Source of the DNA: Mesocentrotus franciscanus
Lineage: Eukaryota > Echinodermata > Echinoidea > Camarodonta > Strongylocentrotidae
Direction of reading: 5' to 3'
Length of the DNA: 64,000 bases
Assembly (NCBI GenBank): GCA_037976565.1
Contig: CP137686.1
Span: 1,084,646 to 1,148,645, forward strand
In this document: in pieces, positions 11,219 through 21,722 of the stretch
Position numbering within the stretch: position 1 is the first letter of the stretch
How the letters are laid out: each line of letters begins with the position of its first letter
Translations under genes and position numbers: made by a program
The notes under the pieces: model-generated
Told to the model about the DNA's origin: nothing
What the model saw: only the letters and a program-made list of their open reading frames with translations
Database searches by the model: none

Positions 11219-11253
11219 CATTCTTATCGTCATGTTTGCGGTGTAATCAGTGT
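11219..11253 (+). repeat. 35-bp sequence shared with a second CASK intron (18069-18103)
   Basis: The run ttcttatcgtcatgtttgc followed by gtgtaatcagtg occurs at both sites with one mismatch. Flanks do not match. It may be the remnant of an unrecognised dispersed repeat or a shared intronic element. Function unknown. Confidence 0.6.
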
Positions 11254-11379
11254 GGATGTGCTGTGTGTGTGATGGTTTGGAATGATACATTACCAGGTGA
11301 TAACTAGAAGGGCACTCAAAGAGAGGGTAGAGGGCTGATATCAAAGTGAAAAATAATTGGTAAGCTTTCTCATTCTTTA

Positions 11380-11705
11380 ATGTTCATGTGGAAGAATATC
11401 ATACTGCATATATCTCCTGAAAAGAATTGCTCTTCAGATGCTCCATACTTTAAATATGACAGGTAACATCTGAAGCTTGTGGACCACTCTTTATTGCCAC
11501 ATGTTTGTGTAGTCCCATATACACATTTCTGTATACAGTGCATGTAACCTTTAGCAAGACTGAGCCAATTTCTTATCATTTTGATGATTCCAAAACCTCA
11601 CAGTATTCATCAATACTTATCTTCTACATGACCAACCTCTTCCAATCACTACCATGTAGTTTCTTTTACCATGCAATCACATGACCGGAACTCAAATGTA
11701 TCTTC
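11380..11705. mobile_element. Degenerate relative of the TTAA-type MITE
   Basis: Shares with the intact copies the middle block tagtcccatatacacattt, ctgtatacagtgcatgtaac, caagactg.gcca and ttcttatcattttgatgatt, plus the late block tttaccatgcaatc. Terminal inverted repeats have decayed beyond recognition. The left part most resembles the copy at 40586-40975. Confidence 0.65.
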
Positions 11706-12063
11706 AAGGATCTGACATAGACTTCTGAGTTCTGTCATATCTACATGTACATATATATGTTAAATGCCCTTTTGGTTCTCATCTGACAATGACAGCGCAT
11801 GCTCATGCTTCTTATGTTATTCAAAATTCCCTTATGTCATATGATTTGTGAAAGGTAGAATCAACCATTTGCATTATGAATTCTGTTTTTTAATTTTATT
11901 TTTAACCTGACTCCTAAGAAAGCATGTGTATGCAACCAGGGGACTGATGGCTTTAAGTCCTCTCCTAGGGACTTGGTAATGAGGATTAATGCCTTACCAA
12001 AGAGCACTAGTGCATCCACTTCAATGGGGCTACAAGAAAGGATCATCATCATCTAATATGTTT

Positions 12064-12118
12064 GGAGCCAGAAGGGCCTTAACTCATAATGTGTAACACA
12101 GGATTAATTGCCTTCTTG
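12064..12118. mobile_element. Short palindromic element (gagccagaaggg...ccttct type), copy 1
   Basis: About 55 bp with weak inverted ends gagccagaaggg and ttgccttct. Other copies at 33400-33450, 44114-44168, 55161-55217, 57731 and 57821-57870 share the ends and vary in the middle. Confidence 0.55.
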
Positions 12119-12979
12119 ATTTCAACAGATGATATCTCAGAATTAACAATAGTAAAAAATAAAGAAAAACAAAACAAAACCCCAACATCAGCGAAAGAAA
12201 CCAGTTTATAGCTCACCTAATACAAGGTTTAAAAGTATTGTGCAATGAACTAATATATATCTGTCTGCAAGTTGTCAACCAGACCTATTATACTCATATA
12301 AATATCGGCAAATATACAAAATATATGCAAATGCAAATTCATGCTAAATTCATGCATTCAATTGTACACATACTTTAATAAACTGATCACATTTTGGTAA
12401 CAAGTTCTTGCACTGCTTAAACCAGTACAAGAATGATATATGAGTCTGTAAATATTGTTTTCTTTTGTGTTTTTAATAAGCAACTGTATGTGTTACATGC
12501 ATAAAGCTCTGAAATCTAAACCACTGAAATGGCATTTATCCAAAAGGTCTCTTCCTTATGGGGTTTCCTATTACCGATCCTGGATAATTCTACTCTGTCC
12601 CAGTAACATGTTGTGACATAAATAAGTGATACTTTTCTTGGAGACTGCAATAATGTTTTTGTTTGCGGGCTCTGAAATATATTGCTCTCTTATTTGTCCT
12701 TTTATGAAACAGAAATTGACCCAGGCCACAAGTTATACATGTCATTGTTTACTGAAGAATATTGAACTAAAGATTGCTGACTTGTGGGCCATCGGGGGCT
12801 TCCCACAGAATTGAGTATTAGACTATTGACTAGAAATGATTAGTAACCTAGTTCGTCATCACACCGAAGGGAAACATTAGACCATGGAAATTACACTAAC
12901 TGGTATTTGAATAAATAAGAAATTTGTTGTAGAAAAATTGAGAGAAGATGAGCTGGATGATGTTTCTAGACAAATTGGT

Positions 12980-13381
12980 TTAAAGGTAAAGACCAGTTTT
13001 GGAAACGCCCTTCTCTCAAAAAATGAAATGGAAGCTCTCATTACCAATCATGTGAAAGAATATGTTTTGACTAATACGTGATGATACAAATTTTGCCGGG
13101 AAACCGCCTACCGGTACTAATTAATATATTTGGTAAATTATTATATCTATTGGGACCAAATAGATATCGTGCATGTGGTCGCGTAGTCCCATATACATCT
13201 TTCTGTGTACAGTGCTTGTAACTTTACCAAGACTGGGCCAAATTTCTAATCATTTTGATGATTCCAGAACCTTGCAGTACATACCAATACTTATATGCTA
13301 GATGATCAACCTTTTCTGATCGATTCCACAACGTTTCTTTCACAATGGAATCGCATGACCAGAACTGGTCTTTATCTTTAA
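12980..13381 (+). mobile_element. TTAA-type MITE (Kolobok/T2-like), complete copy
   Basis: A 402-bp element with inverted ends TTAAAGGTAAAGACCAGTTT and (minus strand) TTAAAGATAAAGACCAGTTC. The internal sequence matches copies at 39791-40181, 40586-40975 and 63341-63713. TTAA at both outer edges fits a TTAA target duplication, and the start resembles the TTAAAGGRR terminal motif described for T2/Kolobok MITEs. No coding capacity. Confidence 0.85.
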
Positions 13382-13624
13382 GACCATGTGATAATAAATC
13401 ATCACGTCTTGTCAAAATATCTGCTGATTGGGTAGAATAATTGTGAATTAGCTGGATATGGATAAATTACAACCATAATTTGGGTTTGAAAGACATTAGG
13501 ATGAAGCACTTGACTAGAGCTTAACTAATCAGAATCTGCCCAATTAACATGTTAACGGTTCGAAGTGTAAGTAAATTTGTCATGTTTGGAATGTTTACCA
13601 GTAGGTAATTAAAAATAGGAAGTA

Positions 13625-13770
13625 GATTGAACTCCACCCATCGATGAAAGGAAGAGAAAAGGAAGAGAAGGATAAGACAGGAATGGAGTAGGATAGTAGG
13701 AATAGCTGGAGAGAAGGAAGAGAAGGGGAAGGAGAAGAAGGCATAAAGGAAAGAGAAGGATGAAGAACAA
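13625..13770. repeat. Purine-rich (GGAAGAGAA)n-like tract
   Basis: Degenerate gga/aga repeats over about 145 bp, strongly strand-asymmetric. Spurious ORF on the minus strand. Confidence 0.8.
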
Positions 13771-14737
13771 ACATACATGTATGCCATCTGCTCTTGTACT
13801 TAAAAAAATCAGTTCCTCAGTTTGACATTCCTAGAGTATAGAATCGGCATTCCTACCAGTGAGCATTATTATGGGTTCTAAGTCAACAACTAGTCTCTGG
13901 CCTTCATTTTCAATCAATTTGTTAAAAAGAATTCCATTTGAGCATCTTAATTGCATTATAAGCTATGCTTCAAGTCATTTGCAAGTATGGACTAGGGGGA
14001 TATCTTCACAATCCTGTAGTACTACTCTACTTTTGGTTCTTTTGGTTCTTTATCATCTCATCTGTTGATGTTTATATCATCTTATTGAGAGTATGGCTCA
14101 TGTGTATATATGATGTTGTTTTGCTAAGGTTTTGAGGTAAGTATCTTATAGCCAGCAACCAATGTGTTAGAGTGGGACTGTAGTGGTTTGTTGTGTAGTA
14201 CTGCACATGTATGGGACATGGTATCTGCTGTAAAGTGTGCATGTATAGGGTGCCAAGATACCAATTCAACATGGTGGCCATTTAATGTTTGCTGTCATTT
14301 TTTGTTGCTGTTTATCATTTTCTTTTTCATTTCATCTTTGTGCTGTGCCTATTATTCAAAATCTTTTATATTTTATGCGGTGCTAAAGCAAACGCCTACA
14401 TACGGGTTTACATGGGTTTAATATAAAGTACAGACTCAAAAGAGTTTTGTTTATTTTTGAAGTGTTGTGATTTTGTTTGAACAGTGTGTGATAGTTTATG
14501 GTTTGCGGAATTCAGAATTGTTCTACTGCAATGATATTGCTGAGAGTCGATTCCGAACATGTATGTACAGGAGCGAGGGGAGGGGTAAGGATATATTCTT
14601 TATACAAACCTTTGAAAGTTATTCATGTGACTGAGAATTGTGAAGGTTCAAGCTGACCAACGTGTTCAAGTTATTTTATGAAATTTTTTTTTTTTTTTTG
14701 ATGGTGCGCTAAGAAAAATGTGTAAAGTGAAAATTGG

Positions 14738-14912
14738 AGGATAGTAGAAATGAAGGAAAGAAAGAAAGAAAGAGAGAGATACATTGCGTGAGAGAGAAAG
14801 AGAGAGAGAGGGGAGAAAAGAGAAAGAGAGAAAGGGGGAGAAAGAGAGAGAGAGATATATTGCGTGAGAGAGAAAGAGAGAGATATATTGTGAGACAGAG
14901 AAAGAGAGAAGA
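14738..14912. repeat. (GA)n microsatellite with repeated atattgcgtgagagag
   Basis: GA dinucleotides interrupted three times by a ga..ata(c/t)attg(c/t)gtgag unit, giving a second-order repeat. A T16 run precedes it at about 14683-14699. Confidence 0.9.
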
Positions 14913-15063
14913 ATAATCCAATGCCTACAAATGTGAACATTTCCACTTTGAGCTCGTTTTTGCTACATTGGGACATAAAAATCAAAATGAGTGGTAAAGC
15001 TCATTCTAACATGTTGTATGTAACTTTTATCTTTTGTTTGTCTGTCTTCTCATTGTCACCTAG

Positions 15064-15147
15064 GAGAGGGACAAGTTTGCACCCAAGGTGCACCTGTTAG
15101 AAACAGTGGAAGAGCTTAAGAAGTTCAATGCAAGGAGAAAACTCAAG
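15064..15147 (+). CDS. CASK: CASK exon: post-kinase regulatory segment
   Basis: An 84-nt, phase 0-0 exon of 28 codons: ERDKFAPKVH, LLETVEELKK, FNARRKLK. It encodes the helix leaving the kinase and the start of the calmodulin-binding segment. The basic cluster ARRKLK continues into the next exon as GAVLAAV, which is the CaMK-type autoregulatory/calmodulin-binding stretch. The splice falls inside this motif at the same place as the K-G junction of the conserved sequence. Acceptor tgtcacctag, donor aag/gtaaaa (weak at +5). Confidence 0.93.
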
Positions 15148-16089
15148 GTAAAAAGAAAACTAAATGACTAAAGGATTCTTTCAATGCAGTAATTTGGAGC
15201 AGTTTTAACATTTCATTAGGAATTATGTACTCTGGTAAGGTGTTCCAAGCATTTAGCATGGCATGGAAGAAAACTGAATATTGGTGTGATAAAAAGTCTG
15301 CTAGTATGCATGTATCCTTATTTTATTCACTCATATTTCATGGAGTTTGTACATTTTGGTCGCACAAGTACTACCTCCACAAAATAGTAGCTGAGGCATG
15401 TGACTCCTGTGAATGCGGCAAGACCCTGACCATCAATCATTTAGTCTCCAGTTTCATCATCCACCAGGGGGGTGTTTCACAAAGACTAAGATCGACTATA
15501 AGTTGGACTTACTATGGCAGGCCGTTCATGCCACTGTTTGCTCTTACCATTTACTGGCATTGGTCTCTCAAGGGACGTACAAATCGTGGACACCAATCTA
15601 CAGAATTTCCCTTTTTTGATAGTTCATTATTGAAGGAAAAGATATTATCTAAAGATCATAATTGAGAGACCAATAGTAAGAGCAACCAGTGGCATGAACG
15701 GCCTGCCATAGTTAGGTCCAACTTAAAGTCGATCTTAGTCTTTGTGAAACACCCCCCCTGGATTGACAGAGCTTCATGTTGGCACAGTGGATTGGCTTTC
15801 AAGCAGCCTTCCTGTATGACTGATCTAGACAGAAGTTGGCAACCAAACAAACGAACGAACAAACTTGATAAATGACTATCACTCACGTCATTATAGCAAC
15901 CTAGTAATAGACTGGGGAAGAAATATAATTCATGATTGGGAAGTTTATGGAAATACCCTTTAACAAAAATGTTCTGCCTTTATATACCGGACAAGTACAT
16001 GTAAGGCAATGTTGTACCCATCTACCTTAATTAGTGGTCACAATTTTGTCTAAAGTTTCTTTTTTGTTGTTGTATTATGATGATTTCAG
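15148..16089 (+). other. CASK: CASK intron, 942 bp, containing an inverted-repeat MITE
   Basis: The middle third is the 298-bp palindromic MITE at 15464-15761. Nothing else is recognised. A 146-codon ORF (15225-15665) runs through the MITE and has no recognisable domain. Confidence 0.85.
15464..15761. mobile_element. Long-terminal-inverted-repeat MITE (GGGTGTTTCACAAAG ends)
   Basis: The left end ccaggggggtgtttcacaaa and the right end are inverted copies, and the pairing continues inward for roughly 90 bp per arm (through aagatcgac, cggcctgccat, gtggcatgaac and gagagaccaa, with small gaps). The terminus matches that of a different element at 48973-49118. Non-coding and presumably non-autonomous. 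Confidence 0.85.
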
Positions 16090-16195
16090 GGAGCTGTACT
16101 AGCAGCAGTAGCCAGTCACAAGTTCACAAGCTTCTACAGTGATCCTAACACAAAACACATCACAGACTTTGCAGATGAAGACCCAACATCTTCAG
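16090..16195 (+). CDS. CASK: CASK exon: calmodulin-binding segment and linker to L27-1
   Basis: A 106-nt exon, 35 codons plus one base (phase 1): GAVLAAVASH, KFTSFYSDPN, TKHITDFADE, DPTSS, then the first base of Gly. It completes the calmodulin-binding region (RRKLK-GAVLAAVASHKF) and encodes the linker that ends in the conserved EDPTSSG leading into L27-1. The linker TKHITD differs from vertebrates, as expected for the least conserved part. Acceptor gatttcag, donor tcag/gtaggt. A broken copy of the 3' half with the same donor lies at 16294-16357. Confidence 0.94.
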
Positions 16196-16293
16196 GTAGG
16201 TTTCATCAAACTTTAAAGATCAGTTGATCTTGGGCAAGTTATTGGTATCATCCTACATAGGTCCCATTTTCCCCATGTTTACATTTGTCGTAT

Positions 16294-16357
16294 ATGATGC
16301 ATTAAACACAACACATCACATAATTTGCTGATGATGAGCCTACATCGTCAGGTAGGT
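16294..16357 (+). pseudogene. CASK: Partial duplicate of the preceding CASK exon's 3' half plus donor
   Basis: Bases 16294-16351 align with exon bases about 16138-16195: aacacaacacatcaca and gatgatgagcctacatcgtcag against the exon's equivalents, ending at the same gtaggt donor. In the exon's frame the codon for Asp (gac) reads taa, and two bases are missing further left, so it cannot encode the CASK segment. Offset from the true exon is 156 bp. Confidence 0.85.
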
Positions 16358-16526
16358 CTCAAAGATATTGACAAGACCAGTGTTAGCTATATACCAAGTA
16401 GGGAAAATCAATTTCACCCGTTATCTCTGTATGGAGTTGATTTAGCTACAAGAGAGTTAGTGGACCTGCTCACGTACCAGTGAAATGAAATTCACAGTTT
16501 CTAGTTCTTCAAATATTCCATTGATA

Positions 16527-16720
16527 TACAGTCAAACCTGCTTTAGTGACCACCTGTCTACAAAGACCACCTGTCTACAAAGACCACATTTTTGTATTCC
16601 CTTGAAAATGGTTTCTCAGTGAAACATGTACTAAAGGAACCTGTCTACAAAGACCACCTGTCTTCAAAGACCACTTTTGGTGTTTCCCTTGGGCGGTCGC
16701 TATAGACAGGTTTGACTGTA
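16527..16720. mobile_element. Palindromic MITE (TACAGTCAAACCTG ends), copy 1
   Basis: A 194-bp element with inverted ends tacagtcaaacctg and caggtttgactgta. The interior consists of repeated accacctgtctacaaag units, also on both strands, so the element can fold on itself. The best match is 60296-60472 in reverse orientation. Older relatives lie at 32916-33135 and 45182-45335. Confidence 0.88.
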
Positions 16721-17439
16721 CTTGTAACAGAATTAGGGCCATAAAGGAACAAAGAAGTGGCCTTTTTTCTCACCTGTCTGCCGATGCAGTGATATATGAG
16801 CAATTTGAATTATTTGATTTTGGTATTCATGAGAATATTGATATTCATCAATTGTGTTCAAAACCTAGCAGTACAATACAGTTAAGAATTCCTGCTTTTT
16901 GATAAAGACTAATCTTTGGACTTTGGGTTGGTACACTCTTTGAAAGCATCTAGAATACTTAGGTACCGTACGTGTGTACTTAAACCTTATACAGATATGA
17001 CATGGTAATCCACCTAAAAACAAAAAAAAATTGCACAGAAAGGAATTGCGTGTGACAGGCAACATTTTGAGGGTAACAAACAGGTTTTCACAGCCCTGTG
17101 AGTGAGTACTAATTGATCCCTGTGTAATAAGATACACAAAATGGGAAATGTACTACGCCTGTATATGTAGCGCTTTGCTGCCTCAAGTCTGACTGATCCT
17201 TTAGTCACACAGAATCACCTTGAAGAACCGTGTGAATCCTGCAGATGGTTGACGTTTATTTCTTACTTACCATTGTGGGATCTGGATTTGGATTTGTGAT
17301 ACACACTATATACAAGAACCTTTTGTGCTGATTTGTAAGACAACAAGTGTATTCAATTTGTACAGTGACCTACCTGTATTTGTAAGTGTGTTAAAAGATT
17401 TGTGCAGATTATTGATATGAGTTTCATATCGTTCATTAG
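16721..17439 (+). other. CASK: Rest of CASK intron
   Basis: No repeats or genes recognised. The acceptor is gttcattag. Confidence 0.8.
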
Positions 17440-17561
17440 GTGCTGTGGCCCAGGTTTTGGATAGTCTAGAAGAGATCCAGTGTCTGACAGACTGTGATGA
17501 GAAGGACCTGGACTTCCTACATACGATCTTTGAAGACACCCAGTTACACTCACTGCTAGAT
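17440..17561 (+). CDS. CASK: CASK exon: most of L27 domain 1
   Basis: A 122-nt exon. Two bases complete Gly, then 40 codons to phase 0: [40 protein letters not shown]. This is the N-terminal and middle part of L27-1, the heterodimerisation module that pairs with the L27 of DLG1/SAP97-type proteins in vertebrates. The conserved core ([20 protein letters not shown]) is complete. The next expected residues (LYDKI-like) would begin a further exon, not found in the remaining 46 kb. Acceptor gttcattag, donor gat/gtaagt. A decayed copy of its 3' part follows at about 17846-17943. Confidence 0.95.
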
Positions 17562-17577
17562 GTAAGTTTAGTCTGAT

Positions 17578-17710
17578 GACAAGGATGATGATGATGGTGG
17601 TGATGGTGGTAATGATGGTGATGATGTGATGATGATGATGAGGATAATGATGATGATGATGGTAGCCATAGTGATGATGATGGTGGTGATGATGATGATG
17701 ATGGTGGTGG

Positions 17711-17742
<32 letters not shown>

Positions 17743-17752
17743 GTAGCCATAG

Positions 17753-17808
<56 letters not shown>

Positions 17809-17845
17809 ATGACGGTGTTGATGATGTAGGTGATGATGATAGTGT
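17578..17845. repeat. (GAT)n microsatellite with ggtagccatagtgat interruptions
   Basis: About 265 bp of gat/ggt triplets beginning just after the CASK donor. Two ggtagccatagtgatgatga interruptions show internal duplication. It fills the spacer between the exon and its 3' copy at 17846. ORFs over it (poly-Met, poly-Ser, poly-Ile) are artefacts. Confidence 0.95.
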
Positions 17846-17943
17846 AGGAGATATCCTATGTCTGACAGACTGATGAGAAAGACTTAGACTTCCCCAGTAT
17901 GACCTTTGAAGACACCCAGCTACACTCATTGCTAGATGTAAGT
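17846..17943 (+). pseudogene. CASK: Partial duplicate of the preceding CASK exon's 3' part plus donor
   Basis: Bases 17846-17937 align with exon bases 17466-17561: tgtctgacagac, gagaa.gac.t.gacttcc, tttgaagacacccag, tacactca, tgctagat and then gtaagt. A 2-bp deletion (gactgtgat to gactgat) shifts the frame and brings in a stop at once. The donor is intact (gtaagt), so it could still act as a decoy 5' splice site. Offset is 376 bp. Confidence 0.87.
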
Positions 17944-18068
17944 CCTTGTTATTATCAGTGCACCTGTCTTATAACGTGTTGTGTCATTGTATGTGGGTAA
18001 AACAGTCGTATTATTGTGTTGAATTGCATTGTGTAAATGTGATTGATATTTTGTTCTTCAGATGTGAC

Positions 18069-18103
18069 TATTCTTATCGTCATGTTTGCCGTGTAATCAG
18101 TGA
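18069..18103 (+). repeat. 35-bp sequence shared with 11219-11253
   Basis: Second copy of the intronic sequence described at 11219, with one mismatch (gtttgcc against gtttgcg). It is preceded by a pyrimidine-rich ttgttcttcag. Confidence 0.6.
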
Positions 18104-18122
18104 ATATATCTTTTGTGGGTCG

Positions 18123-18123
<1 letters not shown>

Positions 18124-18156
<33 letters not shown>
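18124..18156. repeat. (CTG)11 followed by (ATG)n
   Basis: Eleven uninterrupted ctg triplets followed directly by atgatgatgat. A pure triplet tract of this kind is usually length-polymorphic. It is intronic here. Confidence 0.95.
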
Positions 18157-18165
<9 letters not shown>

Positions 18166-19197
18166 ATTTTTACCAAATGAATAAAAACAAAGGATGATGA
18201 TGATTGATTTGATGATTGTGATGATGATGGTGATAATAATAGTAGTGATAGTAGTAGAGATGATGATTATCATCACAATGATGAATTGATGATACGGATG
18301 AGGAGGATCATGGTGCTGATGGTTACCATGTCAACTTGAACATCATCTGTGTTTTATTTCCATTTCCATTTCAAACACATTCTTGTGAGTTGTCTCATTA
18401 CTATTTTACTACCGGTATTTTCTTTGTCCATGTGTAGTGCGCATACTGTGTAATTTTGTTTGCAGCTTTCATTTGAATTTTCTCACTCAAGTAACTTGAC
18501 AGTAGCAAGATTTGCCACTTCAGCAATGATTACTCAAAAGGATTAGTAGAATTTAGATTAATTTGCTTACATGTAAGTTAAGTATTAAGCCTGATCCAGT
18601 GGAAACCACTACACCACGGACGCTCTCTTTGTAACAGGAGACTGTACTGGATGTAGAGCTGCGATGAAAATCACATTGTCTCCCTCTTGTGACAGGAATC
18701 AGTCCAGACAAATTGCGGGACTGCCCTTCATTATGCATGCACAGGCATGCTGTATGCTTTTAGACAGGACTGCTGTGCCATTGAGAATGAGGTCAATTTA
18801 TAATACAACCCCTTAGCCAAGTTGTGTACAGGTTTTTAATGAAGCTGGATCATGACTATTTGTATGAACAGCTGTACTGCAATGGATGTATCTTATATTG
18901 ACCGGTAAATTTCCAATAAAAATGCGAAAATTTCCAATGTGTATCACCACTGAAGTTTTCTTCTATATCTACAAAACCAAAATTGGATTTCTCACAAATA
19001 CAACCACCTCATTTGGGTTTGTAGGCCAATCATACGCCACCAATCATTGGGACATGTACTTGTTCAAGTAACGCCTAGCTCAAAGACTTGCATCAGGATT
19101 TGCATCATGGCTGTCTACATCCTGCAGATGTTTAGATTGCATTCTGTAGACCTACCTTAATGTGCCCTGAAACAGCTTTTTTTGTTGATGATTTCAG

Positions 19198-19405
19198 GCA
19201 GCGAGATGCCTAAATACCTCCATATTTGAGCAACAAGGTGCCGAATAGCCTTCTCTTTATTATCGAGGTGCCCGAAATGATATATCTTTTCTACCGAAAT
19301 TACATTTTACCATGCTCGATTGCTTCACTCGCTTGCAACATATAGATAGAGGATAATTCTGGGCAATGAGATGCCCGAATATCCTCAAATTTGTGCATCA
19401 AGGTG
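19198..19405. repeat. Two-copy degenerate repeat (gagatgcc...aataycctc)
   Basis: The block ggca.cgagatgcc, aata.cctc, atttg.gca.caaggtg occurs at about 19198-19245 and again at about 19350-19400, 153 bp apart. Probably part of an old unclassified element. Confidence 0.45.
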
Positions 19406-20981
19406 ACTGCACATAATGATATTCATGTATTTGACGTGCCCGCACACTTAATTCTATATTTTATCTAGTTTGTTGATTATGAAGATTAAAAAAAAAACAC
19501 AGTTTAAAAATGTCTTTATTTTTTTGCTCGCTAGCAAAATTTAGAAATAAATGTGCCCATGTGTACATGGAACTTGACAAGTTTCAGAGTAATGCAAAAT
19601 GAATATTCTGTGATGAATTTGGGATTGGGGTGATGCGAAAATTTTATTTCTTAATAGGGTACGGTGACTAAAAAAAGGTTGAAAACGCTGCTCTGAAATA
19701 TGATGCGAGACCATATGAAGAATGTACAGCAGAAAGCAATTCAAATGAAAACTTTTAGTCTCATGATTATCGGATTATTACTTCTACTACTAATAATATA
19801 GAGTATTTATAATGCGCCAACTCCACATGAATATTGTGCTCAAGGCGCAAAAGAAAAGTAGGATCATGAAAATAGACAACAGTGAGATAAGTTAGAAAAT
19901 ACAAGTATATCCACTGGAAGCAATTATGAAAAGATGAGTTTTTAGTGCGTTTTCAAAACAATCTTCAGTTGAAATATTACGAAATTAGGAAAGTTAAAAA
20001 AATTTGTAACCCCAAACTTCCCTTCAAAAATTGTGACCGACTCGCACCCTCCTTCTCCCAAAAAAGAATCTTTGAGTCTTACCAATAACTGGGGAGAGTT
20101 TGTTGAACCATTGCAGGTTGGAAACGCCCTGTCATTGTTTAATGTAGTTTGTGGTCAATTGTAGGAAGTAGGGAATGGATCGTTGTAATCATTCTCAACG
20201 GTTTCCTTTCATGCTGTTAACGTGTCTATAGCTTTACAAATTTTGTGAAAAGTATGTGATATGTATTGATGTTGTGACCAGTCTCTACCTGTTGCATAAT
20301 ACTGAATCTCTTGGGTTGTAGAAGTATATTATTATTGTGATTATAAACCGGGATATCATTCAGAAAAATTTGTTCTAAAATAATTTCCTGCTGATGTCGT
20401 TTCATAGCGTACTTACATGTAGATCTACATATATAATGGAGCAATATTGTGATAAACTTTCCTTCCAACGACTCAAACACCCACGCTCTCAGGTCTATTT
20501 TGCTTCAGTGGTACAACATATGCTCAGGCCAAGAGTGGAAATTTCTTTGCCAAAATGTTGTTTACTTCTAAATCCTGTATAAAAGTCTATCTAATTTGCT
20601 TTAATACCTTTATGTGAATATTTAGAACGATTTAAAATGAAGAGTTGCTTCCAGTAGGTAATATGTAAAGGTGTAAAACCATTAAATATATCAAGGAGAC
20701 AAGCAGCACCATCTCCTTCTGTTTTCCTTTGAAGGAGAGAAGCCAGGGGATATAAACCACAGAACTTAAACGGTCTTACGGCGCAAACATGAATGTTATC
20801 GATTCTTTCCTCCTATCACTTGCCTTTGTGAGTATGCACTCAATAAGACTCTTCAAATGCAACATTATACAGGCATTGGATTACATGGCCCGTAGCTCTC
20901 CAACTGTCTACGTTTCAGATGCAAGCTCTTTATCGGGTGCTCTGGATATATTCTGATAGCAAGTTTATCAAGTGTAAAGGT

Positions 20982-21150
20982 GTCGTGGTCGAGTGGATAC
21001 GTCACCAGACTGCGGATCACATGGTCTGCAGTTCGAGTCCCACCACGGCACTAATGTCATTAATTTACATTTGCCACTCTCCACCCAAGTGTAGTAAATG
21101 GGTACCTGGTAGAAATTTATTCTTTGAATGCTTTTAGTGCCTTTTTGCCT
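20982..21150 (+). mobile_element. tRNA-derived SINE, copy 1
   Basis: Bases 20982-21050 look like a tRNA: gtcgtgg pairs with ccacggc (21043-21049) with one G-U, an A box lies at tggtcgagtgg, and the B box gttcgagtcc is at 21031-21040. The T stem and anticodon stem do not pair properly, so it is not a working tRNA. It continues with ggcactaatgtc, also found after the tRNA-like head at 51966, and then a body with aaatgggtacctggtag. No poly-A tail is evident. Confidence 0.65.
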
Positions 21151-21522
21151 TTTTTTATATCACTAACAACAAAAATATTTTTGTCAAGTACTACATGTCG
21201 TCAATTACTACAGTGGATCAACGACATAGGGGAAAGTCAGCTGAGAGTACCCCTATTTTCAAAGTAATTGCTAATATGATCGAGGATTCTTGGACTTTCA
21301 TGGCTTTCAAATGTTTTGGTTCCCACTCTAACAATCTTGGATCCACATCAGCTTTGTAATAAGAGTGTGAACACTTATGAAATTCCATCATGTAAAGTCC
21401 TGCAGCGTGGCAAGAAATAAACATTCTCATCTTTCACTTAATCACACTTCCCTTGTGGCTTGTGGGAAACAAGAACTTCCAATTTAAATTGCTTTTGGAA
21501 TCACTTTTCAGTCATGTGGAAG

Positions 21523-21540
21523 GTATATATATATATATAT
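21523..21540. repeat. (AT)n microsatellite
   Basis: Short run of ta dinucleotides. Confidence 0.85.
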
Positions 21541-21722
21541 GAATGGAAGAGAGAGTTTTTAAGCCAGGAGATGTGAACACTGTACAGTCATTTAGAATGC
21601 TTGGATCTAGAACCATCAGAGCCATCTTTCAGTCATAATAAATGTGTAGGCATACAACATGAGAGAGAGAATTCTTTTGCAGAACATACGTGAAGACAAA
21701 ACACAGTCATGTAAATGTGTAT

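Larger units (their letters stand above)
11117..15063 (+). other. CASK: CASK intron, 3947 bp, with several MITEs
   Basis: Holds a degenerate MITE relative (11380-11705), a short palindromic element (12064-12118), a complete TTAA-type MITE (12980-13381), a purine-rich tract (about 13625-13770) and a (GA)n block (14738-14912). The stretches 11720-12060, 12130-12970 and 13790-14690 show nothing I can name. Ends are gtaggt and cattgtcacctag. Confidence 0.8.

Noticed and set aside
15225..15665. 146-codon ORF in a CASK intron
   Set aside because: Runs into the long-inverted-repeat MITE, no domain, and lies between two verified CASK exons.
17306..17929. 207-codon Ser/Pro/His-rich minus-strand ORF, and poly-Met/poly-Ile ORFs
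   Set aside because: Antisense of the CASK L27 exon and the (GAT)n tract; low complexity.
18595..18640. Third SINE head on the minus strand
   Set aside because: An A-box-like tggtgtagtgg is present on the minus strand but no B box follows at the right distance.
20982..21050. Functional tRNA gene
   Set aside because: The acceptor stem and promoter boxes are present but T and anticodon stems do not pair, and the sequence continues as a SINE body.
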